6,468 nt of DNA from contig JARFPV010000550.1 of NCBI GenBank assembly GCA_029288115.1, positions 1-6,468 of the forward strand, given 5' to 3'. The position numbers and the translations under genes are program-made. Every line of letters starts with the position of its first letter. Positions within the stretch are counted from its first letter, which is position 1. Shown here in pieces: positions 1-5,517 of this stretch. Under the pieces are notes generated by a model. That model was not told the origin of the DNA. It was given only the letters and a program-made list of their open reading frames with translations, and did not search any database. Source of the stretch: Akkermansiaceae bacterium (lineage in GTDB: Bacteria > Verrucomicrobiota > Verrucomicrobiia > Verrucomicrobiales > Akkermansiaceae).

Positions 1-69
1 TGCCAACTCAATCGCGAGTGCCGATTTTCCAGAGGCGGTTGGGCCGCAGATGTAGAGGGGATTAGTCAT
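1..69 (-). CDS. miaA: tRNA dimethylallyltransferase, N-terminal fragment (gene runs off left edge)
   Basis: Only the first 23 codons are present; the frame is open to base 1. The peptide begins MTNPLYIC and contains GPTASGKSALAIELA, which is the P-loop at the MiaA N-terminus and very close to the E. coli MiaA sequence as I know it. MiaA transfers a dimethylallyl group to the N6 of A37 in tRNAs that read codons starting with U, acting in the cytoplasm. The P-loop binds the pyrophosphate of the donor. The ATG at 69-67 puts the P-loop at the usual distance from the start. No Shine-Dalgarno is present: the bases just upstream are the end of an inverted-repeat element (68-144). An in-frame ATG at 96-94 could add nine residues encoded by that element, but those residues do not look MiaA-like. 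The upstream neighbour in the same direction is the RRM protein gene, which ends 81 bases away, so cotranscription is plausible. Confidence 0.88.
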   Translation of the reverse strand, partial: MTNPLYICGPTASGKSALAIELA

Positions 70-144
70 GGAGTGCGGGTTTGTAACCCGCGGCATGCTT
101 TTGCCCAATCATTGGTTGCTGCGGGTTGCAAACCCGCTCTCCAT
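68..144. repeat. REPIN-like element: two inverted GGAG-headed hairpin repeats
   Basis: The left arm (68-91) and the reverse complement of the right arm (121-144) match at 22 of 24 bases. Each arm is itself a perfect hairpin: GCGGGTT-TGT-AACCCGC at 75-91 and GCGGGTT-GCA-AACCCGC at 121-137. Each hairpin carries an outer GGAG tetranucleotide one base away (70-73, and CTCC at 139-142). The 29-base spacer contains the short palindrome CCAATCATTGG (105-115). Two REP units in inverted orientation with a 5' tetranucleotide head is the layout of REPINs, which are mobilised by REP-associated tyrosine transposases (RAYTs). No RAYT gene lies in the window, so that identity is inferred. The element fills nearly the whole gap between the RRM gene stop (151) and the miaA start (69). 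It could also act as a terminator, an attenuator or an mRNA stabiliser. Confidence 0.7.
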
Positions 145-150
145 ATTCGG

Positions 151-1299
151 TTACTCGGCAGCTGCGGCAGGCTTGTCCTCTGCTGATGTTTCTTCAGTTT
201 CGGCAACATCCTTTGGTTCCTCAGGGGCAGCAGCTTGTTCCTCGACTTTGTCTTGCTCGGCAGAGACGACGAGCTTGCGTCCCATGAACGGCTGATCGTG
301 CAGGACTTCAACAGCACGCTGAGCGTCTTCCGCTTTCTGCATGTCGATGAAGCCTGATCCTTCGGGTTTATGCGTCTGGTGGTTGTATTTCAGCTCCACC
401 CTGCGGACGTTGCCGATGCCTTTGAAGAGCTCCTCGATGGAGCTTTCGTCAGCATCGTGAGAGACGTTGTCTAATAGGAGTCGGGCTCCGCTGTTGTTGC
501 CGCCGTCCCTGCGTTGCTTGGCGGGTTTTCGATCACGCGTTTTTTTTTCCTCGGATTTATTCTCGCCACGTGGTTCACGTGGTGGGCGATCTTCAGTCGG
601 CTTGGCATTCGCTCCGTTGACGATGAGGTTGCGCCCCATGAATTCCTTGTCGTGAAGCTCCGCAACGGCACGTTTTGCCTCTTCAACACTGAGCATTTCA
701 AGGAAACCGTAGCCTTTGGATCGGTGCGTGTGTCGGTTGTAGATGATCTCCACACTGCGAACCGTACCGATGCCCTTAAACAGATCTTCGAGATCCTGCT
801 CGCTTGCATCGTAGGATAGGTTGCCGAGATAGAGGCGAGGGGTTTCCACGGGGAAATCCTTGCCTTTTTCGCCGGCTCCGCGTCCTTTGGCTTTGATCGG
901 GCCCTTGTCTTGGGATTGATTGCCTTTTCCGCGTGCGTTGCGGGTGTTGGACTTGACGGGCTTCTTGCTGTCCTGCGCTGCTTCCTTTGCGGCAGGTCTG
1001 CGGCGCGGCGGGCGTGTGGGTGCCTTATACAGCCCGACCAATTTGAGGCATTTCTCCCAGAATGTCAGTGGACTCGGTTGGGGTTTACGATTCCTTTTTC
1101 CGCCCTGGCGTCGGCCTTGTCCACCGCCTTGGCGGTTTTGACCTCCCTGACGGTTTCCTCCGCCTTGGCCTTGACCCTGACGGTTTCTGTTACGATTGCG
1201 ATTCCTGTTGCGGTTACGATTGGCGTTTTTACTTTTGTTTCCGCCTTGGCGGGGCTGGCCCCCGTTGTTGCGGGGCTTGCTGTTGGTATCTTGAGACAT
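151..1299 (-). CDS. Two-RRM RNA-binding protein with basic low-complexity N-terminal arm
   Basis: The predicted product has 382 residues and is probably a cytoplasmic single-stranded RNA-binding protein. Residues 1-75 are low complexity and basic: an (NR)x7 run at 27-40, then Q/G/R-rich repeats. A lone hydrophobic island, TFWEKCLKLVGLYK, lies at 79-92. A second basic linker follows. RRM1 spans about 155-230 with RNP2 LYLGNL and RNP1 KGYGFLEM. RRM2 spans about 273-347 with weaker RNP2 LLLDNV and RNP1 EGSGFIDM. The tail (348-382) is Ala/Glu-rich and acidic. The two RRMs share many positions (LFKGIG, FMGR and others), which points to an internal duplication. The usual bacterial RRM proteins I know are near 80-110 residues with one domain, so this one is long. 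I chose the ATG at 1299 because it begins the basic arm directly. A GTG at 1335 would add 12 residues, and neither start has a Shine-Dalgarno. miaA lies downstream on the same strand. The RNA targets cannot be read from sequence; roles in RNA chaperoning or cold adaptation are only possibilities. Confidence 0.88.
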   Translation of the reverse strand: MSQDTNSKPRNNGGQPRQGGNKSKNANRNRNRNRNRNRNRQGQGQGGGNRQGGQNRQGGGQGRRQGGKRNRKPQPSPLTFWEKCLKLVGLYKAPTRPPRRRPAAKEAAQDSKKPVKSNTRNARGKGNQSQDKGPIKAKGRGAGEKGKDFPVETPRLYLGNLSYDASEQDLEDLFKGIGTVRSVEIIYNRHTHRSKGYGFLEMLSVEEAKRAVAELHDKEFMGRNLIVNGANAKPTEDRPPREPRGENKSEEKKTRDRKPAKQRRDGGNNSGARLLLDNVSHDADESSIEELFKGIGNVRRVELKYNHQTHKPEGSGFIDMQKAEDAQRAVEVLHDQPFMGRKLVVSAEQDKVEEQAAAPEEPKDVAETEETSAEDKPAAAAE

Positions 1300-1728
1300 G
1301 GTAATAAGTCGTTGATGGTTGTGGGTAGCACTCACAGGAAGCGGCTGTCACTTTGGGCGCGATATCAGGCATTCTATCGATGAATGTTGGGCTCAAAGCA
1401 GGGCGGGAATGACTCCGACCCAAGGCGATCACTTGCTGGCTTGTGCAGTTATGAGGCACGGGCAATCCCGGTAGGACCATCGTAGATCCTGACTGAATGC
1501 CCATGAACGGGCGATTATCCCGGTATCCAGCCATCATCTTTTCGATGCGATGGCCATGACCCGGTTGATCTTTCAGAGAGAATTGCATGGGAATGCTGCG
1601 TGCGCACGGAACGTATCCAAGGACAAGCAAATGACAAGGACGGAATCTGAGGTTGTCTCAATCTGATGTTGTCAGACGTGAAGTTGCCGCTAAAGTGCGT
1701 GCCGTTTCCATTACTAGCCCTTGAATTC
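1300..1728. other. Divergent intergenic region, no supported gene
   Basis: These 429 bases separate the divergently transcribed RRM and carboxypeptidase genes and should carry both promoters. On the minus strand a TAGAAT hexamer (1376-1371) is a possible -10, but a good -35 at normal spacing is lacking; it would leave a leader of about 65 bases for the RRM gene. On the plus strand a TTGTCA/TAAAGT pair is listed separately. A degenerate motif occurs twice (1458-1481 and 1507-1535), and CGTGCGCACG at 1599-1608 is a perfect palindrome. A minus-strand open frame starting at 1630 runs into the RRM coding region, but I do not support it as a gene. I recognise no known RNA gene here. Confidence 0.6.
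1669..1696 (+). promoter_or_regulatory. Candidate sigma-70 promoter for the carboxypeptidase operon
   Basis: TTGTCA (1669-1674) and TAAAGT (1691-1696) are separated by 16 bases. This would place transcription initiation near 1703, about 26 bases before the ATG at 1729. The match to TTGACA/TATAAT is partial, and promoters of this phylum are poorly known to me. The position just upstream of a run of closely spaced genes is the main support. Confidence 0.3.
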
Positions 1729-2679
1729 ATGAAACATCTCGCCATTTGCACCGCAATCTTATCCTTGTCATCTTCCGCGCTGATTTCAGCCGAAAGCTAC
1801 ATCGCGATGGAAGCTCACACGGGCAAGGTGCTGCTGGCGGCGAATTCCGAGCAGAAACGCCCAGTGGCTAGCTTGACAAAAATAGCCACCGCCAAGGTGG
1901 TTCTCGATTGGGCCAAGGCATCCCAAACCAGCTTGGCCACTCAGGCGATTGTGCCGCAGAGTGCGTTCACATTTCCAAGCGCCAATCCGATGGCGCTACG
2001 CCCGGGCGACCGGGTCACACTACGTGATGCCATCTACTCGGCACTGATGGGTTCCGATAATATCGCAGCCCAAACCCTCGCCGACCACGCGGGACGAGCT
2101 ATCCTCGCCCACCGCCGTATGGCGGGCGACCCACAGAAAACCTTTGTCACGGAAATGAACCATCTCTCCAAGGCCCTCGGAATGCGCAGGACCAAGTTCA
2201 CCAACCCACACGGGTTAGATACTGTCGGGAGAAAAGGCTACTCAACAGCCTCGGACATAGCGCGACTCTCAGTACATGCCATGCGCGACACGGGATTCGC
2301 ATTTTATGTGAAGCAAAAAACCCGCACCATCCATGTAACCAAGCAGGACGGACGCAAGCTCGCCTACAAGGTCACCAATACCAACCCGCTGCTGGGTCAA
2401 CAAGGGGTGAACGGCATCAAGACCGGCACAACGGCCGCTGCAGGACAGTGTCTCGCTGTGAATGCGCACCGTGCGCCACTGGTGAAGAAACTCCCTAACG
2501 ATCGATCCCAAATCCGCTACCGCGACCTCATCGTTGTGGTGCTTGGTAGCGCCGATCGCGTGGGACGCAGCAAACAGCTCATTTCTCAGGCGTGGCCGAT
2601 GTATGACCAGTGGGCAGCCACAGGATACCAACAGACAGAGAAAAGCAGCGGGTTGATCGTTGTGCCAAAGCTCAGATAA
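1729..2679 (+). CDS. Secreted D-alanyl-D-alanine carboxypeptidase (serine type, peptidase S11)
   Basis: The product has 316 residues. It is a penicillin-binding-protein-type serine peptidase that removes the terminal D-alanine from peptidoglycan pentapeptides in the periplasm. All three active-site motifs are visible: SLTK at 48-51 (nucleophile Ser48, general base Lys51), SDN at 109-111, and KTG at 231-233. TNPHGL (158-163) is also typical of the family. Residues 1-21 form a signal peptide (MKHLAIC..., hydrophobic core, cleavage probably after ALISA) with no lipobox. The frame is open back to an ATG at 1666, but only the start at 1729 puts the signal peptide at the N-terminus. E. coli PBP5 and PBP6 are near 400 residues with a C-terminal beta domain and membrane-anchoring helix. 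This protein stops about 80 residues after KTG and seems to lack both, so it may be freely periplasmic. It appears to be the first gene of the plus-strand run, 20 bases before the phosphofructokinase gene. Confidence 0.92.
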   Translation: MKHLAICTAILSLSSSALISAESYIAMEAHTGKVLLAANSEQKRPVASLTKIATAKVVLDWAKASQTSLATQAIVPQSAFTFPSANPMALRPGDRVTLRDAIYSALMGSDNIAAQTLADHAGRAILAHRRMAGDPQKTFVTEMNHLSKALGMRRTKFTNPHGLDTVGRKGYSTASDIARLSVHAMRDTGFAFYVKQKTRTIHVTKQDGRKLAYKVTNTNPLLGQQGVNGIKTGTTAAAGQCLAVNAHRAPLVKKLPNDRSQIRYRDLIVVVLGSADRVGRSKQLISQAWPMYDQWAATGYQQTEKSSGLIVVPKLR

Positions 2680-2699
2680 CAACACACAGACAATTTTAT

Positions 2700-3776
2700 A
2701 TGAAAATAGGAGTACTAAATAGCGGGGGCGACTGCCCGGGGTTGAACGCAGTGATCAACGGCGTCGTGGGCGCAGCCGACAAATTAGGCTGGGAGGTCTA
2801 CGGATTTATCGACGGTTTTGAGGGGCTGCTGCCTGAGGGGGGTGACTACCTCAAACTGACGCCGGACGATACCATTGGCATCGGAAAACTGGGTGGAACG
2901 ATTCTAGGAACAACTAACAAAGGTCACTTCGCAGCCAAGGTCGGGGTAGGCGATGTCGCCAAGATCCCCGAGGAAATCATGTCCAAGGCACGCGAGAACA
3001 TGAAACTGCTCGGTGTGGAGGCTCTCGTCGTGATTGGAGGTGACGGCTCACTAACAACAGCTCTTCAAATGAACCAAGAGGGGTTCAATGTGGTTGGGGT
3101 GCCCAAAACTATCGATAACGACCTTCAGGCCACAGCCATGAGCTTCGGTTTCGATAGCGCAGTGACCACCGTGGTCGATGGTCTTGACCGACTCCAGACA
3201 ACCGGCCAAAGCCACAAGCGCGTGATGGTCCTCGAGGTGATGGGTCGGCACGCTGGCTGGATTGCTCTCTGGGGCGGTATCGGAGGCGGTGCCCACGTCA
3301 TCCTGCTTCCTGAGATCGAATTTGATCTAGAAAACGTCGCTGAGCATATCAAAAGACGTGAAGAGGCTGGGCAGCGGAGCACATTGGTCGTTGTGGCTGA
3401 AGGCGCTCGCGTCGGTGGCGGTGAGCTGATCACGAAAGGTGATGGCGCTAGCGAAGTCACTCTGGGCGGTGTCGGAGAAGTGGTTGCGCACCATCTTGAG
3501 GCGATGACAGGAAAAGACACCCGGTCATGCGTCTTAGGCCACCTTCAGCGTGGCGGATCTCCCACTGCTATCGACCGAATCCTTGGTGCCCGATTTGGCG
3601 TTAAGGCGGTGAAGATGATCGAAAGCGGTGAATACGGCCGCATGGTCAGCTATCAAGCGTATCACGTGGATTCAGTGCCCATTGAGGAGGCTGTGCACCA
3701 GCTACGTTTGGTCAATCCGACCGGTGAAATGGTCGATACCGCACGTGCACTGGGAATCTGCATGGGTGACCGCTAA
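2700..3776 (+). CDS. pfkA: 6-phosphofructokinase, group III ('mixed-substrate') type
   Basis: The product has 358 residues. It phosphorylates fructose 6-phosphate to fructose 1,6-bisphosphate in the cytoplasm, the committing step of glycolysis. The N-terminal MKIGVLNSGGDCPGLNAVI is a family hallmark. GGDGS (113-117) has Gly at the position (E. coli Gly104) where PPi-dependent enzymes carry Asp, which predicts ATP use. PKTIDND (135-141) has Lys where E. coli has Gly124, a feature shared with PPi enzymes. Gly plus Lys together define the group III proteins known from actinomycetes. Catalytic Asp139, MGRHAGW (181-187) and GHLQRGGSP (280-288) are intact. The E. coli Arg72 position in LGSAR appears to be Asn73 (LGTTNKG), so ATP phosphate contacts and allostery may differ. 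The ATG at 2700 gives the canonical N-terminus; the open frame extends upstream into the carboxypeptidase gene and is ignored. It lies 20 bases after the carboxypeptidase stop and 21 before the regulator. ATP rather than PPi as the true donor is inferred. Confidence 0.95.
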   Translation: MKIGVLNSGGDCPGLNAVINGVVGAADKLGWEVYGFIDGFEGLLPEGGDYLKLTPDDTIGIGKLGGTILGTTNKGHFAAKVGVGDVAKIPEEIMSKARENMKLLGVEALVVIGGDGSLTTALQMNQEGFNVVGVPKTIDNDLQATAMSFGFDSAVTTVVDGLDRLQTTGQSHKRVMVLEVMGRHAGWIALWGGIGGGAHVILLPEIEFDLENVAEHIKRREEAGQRSTLVVVAEGARVGGGELITKGDGASEVTLGGVGEVVAHHLEAMTGKDTRSCVLGHLQRGGSPTAIDRILGARFGVKAVKMIESGEYGRMVSYQAYHVDSVPIEEAVHQLRLVNPTGEMVDTARALGICMGDR

Positions 3777-3797
3777 TTTTCTACCTCAAATCTAACT

Positions 3798-4280
3798 ATG
3801 AACGATCCATTACTCAAACTACTCCAGTCCAAGGCACGCCTCAGCAATGAGGAACTTGCCGAGGCACTCAGCCTTAGCTCGGAGGAAGTCGATACCCGCA
3901 TCTCCCAGTGGGAGAAAGACGGCACCATCCTCGGCTACCAGGCGGTGATCGATGATGAAAAGGCCGGTGAGTTGGGTGTAGCGGCATTCATTGAAGTGAA
4001 ACTGACTCCTGAGCGAGGTGGCGGATTTGATCGGCTTGCCATGCGTATCGCACGTTTTGACCAGGTTTCATCATGCTATCTGACCAGTGGTGGATACGAT
4101 CTGATGGTTGTGGTCGAAGGCCAGGGGCTGCGTGACGTTGCGCAGTTTGTTTCTGAAAAACTCAGCACACTGGATGGCGTGCTTTCCACCGCCACACATT
4201 TCCGCCTGAAAGCCTACAAGGAAAAGGGGTTCATCTTCGAATCCGAAGAGCCCGAGGGCAGATTACCAGTGACTCCATAG
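3798..4280 (+). CDS. Lrp/AsnC-family transcriptional regulator, probably controls the adjacent aminotransferase
   Basis: The product has 160 residues, the usual Lrp/AsnC length. Residues about 5-45 form the winged helix-turn-helix (LSNEELAEALSLSSEEV, followed by RISQWEKDGTILGYQAVID, which is the classic exit from the DNA-binding domain). Residues about 58-140 form the ligand-binding RAM domain with the conserved GGYDLMV strand (98-104). Members bind amino acids and assemble as dimers or higher oligomers that wrap DNA. The tail after 145 (ESEEPEGRLPVTP) is short and acidic. The gene sits 21 bases after the phosphofructokinase stop and 19 bases before an AlaT-like aminotransferase gene. The arrangement is the same as alaR-alaT (yugG-yugH) of Bacillus subtilis, so an alanine-responsive regulator of its neighbour is the best guess; ligand and operator are not shown by the sequence. 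No Shine-Dalgarno precedes the ATG. Confidence 0.9.
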   Translation: MNDPLLKLLQSKARLSNEELAEALSLSSEEVDTRISQWEKDGTILGYQAVIDDEKAGELGVAAFIEVKLTPERGGGFDRLAMRIARFDQVSSCYLTSGGYDLMVVVEGQGLRDVAQFVSEKLSTLDGVLSTATHFRLKAYKEKGFIFESEEPEGRLPVTP

Positions 4281-4299
4281 TCGAGCCGAATCAACACAT

Positions 4300-5466
4300 A
4301 TGGACTATTCGGAAAAAATTTCCCATCAGGTTGCGGCTATCCCACGCTCGGGTATCCGGGACTTCTTTGAACTTGTGCAAGGGCGCGATGATGTGATCTC
4401 GCTTGGCGTGGGGGAACCCGATTTCGCCACCCCATGGCACATTCGTGAAGCTGCGATCTATTCCCTGGAGAAAGGCTACACCAGCTACACTTCAAACCTC
4501 GGTATGCCGTCGCTACGGAAAGCGATCAGCGGCTACGTAGAGGATTTCTTCAAGGTCGGATACGATGCTGATTCTGAAGTTCTGGTCACCGTTGGGGTCT
4601 CAGAGGCAATCGATCTGGCACTACGTGCGCTCCTCAACCCTGGCGACGAGGTTGTTTTTCACACACCGTGCTATGTTTCCTACCTGCCAAGCATCGCGCT
4701 TGCCTACGGGGTGCCCGTGGAGGTGCCTACGACCGTGGAAGACAACTTTGCACTCAAGGCAGACATGCTCGAAGCGGCAATCACACCGAAAACACGCGTG
4801 CTGATGCTCAACTTCCCCACCAACCCGACCGGGGCGGTGATGCCCGTGGATGAGCTGGAAAAGATCGCCGAACTCTGCGTAAAGCATGATTTGATCGTGC
4901 TCAGCGATGAGATCTACTGCGAGCTCAGCTATAGCGATGACGAGCACGTTTCCATCACAACCATGCCCGGGATGCGCGAGCGTACCATTCTTTTACACGG
5001 GTTTTCCAAGGCATTCGCCATGACCGGCTTCCGTCTCGGCTACGCCTGTGCCCCTTCGCCGCTCATTGAGGCCATGATGAAAATCCACCAGTATGCCATG
5101 CTCTGTGCGCCGATCACCAGTCAGGCGGCAGCTCTGGAAGCATTGGAAAATGGCGAAGCTGCAATGCTGGAAATGAAGGAAAGCTACCACCAACGCCGCG
5201 ACTTCGTGGTCGGCAGGCTCAATGAAATGGGGATCGATTGCCACTCGCCCGGTGGTGCGTTCTACGTTTTCCCGGATATTCGCAAGTTCGGACTCAGCAG
5301 CCAGGAATTTGCCATGCGTCTCCTCGAGGCCGAAGACGTCGCTGCCGTGCCCGGTAACGCCTTCGGTGATGCAGGGGAGGGGTTTCTCCGCTGCTGCTAT
5401 GCTACCTCGTTTGAGGAGCTTAAGACGGCGATGAACAGGATCGAAAGGTTCATTGGAACCCTGTAG
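4300..5466 (+). CDS. PLP-dependent class I aminotransferase, AlaT-like (probable alanine transaminase)
   Basis: The product has 388 residues, a full-length fold-type I aminotransferase of the cytoplasm. Lys237 in HGFSKAFAMTGFRLGY is the predicted Schiff-base lysine. Asn175 (NFPTNPTG), Asp203 and Tyr206 (SDEIY), and Arg245 are the expected cofactor contacts. Arg364 (GFLRCCYA) should bind the substrate alpha-carboxylate. The N-terminal stretch from SGIRDFFE through ISLGVGEPDF, the MKIHQYAMLCAP segment and PGGAFYVFP closely resemble Bacillus subtilis AlaT (YugH) as I remember it. That enzyme exchanges the amino group between alanine/pyruvate and glutamate/2-oxoglutarate. Aspartate or aromatic amino acids remain possible substrates. 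The regulator gene 19 bases upstream fits the alaR-alaT pairing. No hairpin terminator is visible in the 51 bases before the next gene. The ATG at 4300 has no Shine-Dalgarno; starting there gives a normal N-terminus. Confidence 0.93.
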   Translation: MDYSEKISHQVAAIPRSGIRDFFELVQGRDDVISLGVGEPDFATPWHIREAAIYSLEKGYTSYTSNLGMPSLRKAISGYVEDFFKVGYDADSEVLVTVGVSEAIDLALRALLNPGDEVVFHTPCYVSYLPSIALAYGVPVEVPTTVEDNFALKADMLEAAITPKTRVLMLNFPTNPTGAVMPVDELEKIAELCVKHDLIVLSDEIYCELSYSDDEHVSITTMPGMRERTILLHGFSKAFAMTGFRLGYACAPSPLIEAMMKIHQYAMLCAPITSQAAALEALENGEAAMLEMKESYHQRRDFVVGRLNEMGIDCHSPGGAFYVFPDIRKFGLSSQEFAMRLLEAEDVAAVPGNAFGDAGEGFLRCCYATSFEELKTAMNRIERFIGTL

Positions 5467-5482
5467 GATGGAACGAAACAAC

Positions 5483-5516
5483 TTGATATACGTGGTGATT
5501 CGTGCAAAATATACGT
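5483..5516 (+). promoter_or_regulatory. Candidate toxin-antitoxin promoter with duplicated ATATACGT operator boxes
   Basis: ATATACGT occurs twice, at 5486-5493 and 5509-5516, with starts 23 bases apart, about two helical turns. A good -35 match, TTGATA (5483-5488), overlaps the first box. An A/T-rich stretch at 5506-5512 (AAAATAT) is a weak -10 at 17-18 base spacing. Initiation would then fall at or next to the antitoxin ATG (5518), giving a leaderless or nearly leaderless mRNA. Antitoxins with a small DNA-binding N-terminus often bind repeated boxes at their own promoter, which is the inferred role here. Confidence 0.35.
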
Positions 5517-5517
5517 C

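Noticed and set aside
68..144. CRISPR repeat or simple rho-independent terminator as the explanation for the inverted repeats
   Set aside because: There are only two units, in inverted rather than direct orientation, with no spacers, and no T-tract follows either hairpin on either strand.
910..1383. 157-residue plus-strand open frame rich in Ala, Val and Leu
   Set aside because: It lies opposite the Arg/Asn/Gly-rich arm of the RRM gene. Its hydrophobic look is the antisense reading of those codons.
1599..1608. Perfect palindrome CGTGCGCACG as a possible operator
   Set aside because: It is a single 10-base palindrome in intergenic DNA with no second copy or known consensus, and is easily expected by chance.
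1229..1630. 133-residue minus-strand open frame upstream of and overlapping the RRM gene
   Set aside because: It overlaps the RRM coding region by about 70 bases, matches no family I recognise, and has no ribosome binding site. The duplicated motif inside it changes frame between copies. A real small gene cannot be fully excluded.
1666..1728. Earlier ATG for the carboxypeptidase, adding 21 residues
   Set aside because: It would bury the signal peptide inside the protein and overlaps the promoter candidate. The start at 1729 gives a normal signal peptide.
2610..2699. Upstream extension of the phosphofructokinase frame, adding 30 residues
   Set aside because: It lies inside the carboxypeptidase gene and its intergenic gap, and the added residues are not phosphofructokinase-like. 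MKIGVLNSGGDCPG is the standard N-terminus.
4621..4947. 108-residue minus-strand frame within the aminotransferase gene
   Set aside because: It is fully contained in a well-supported gene on the other strand and shows no recognisable motif.
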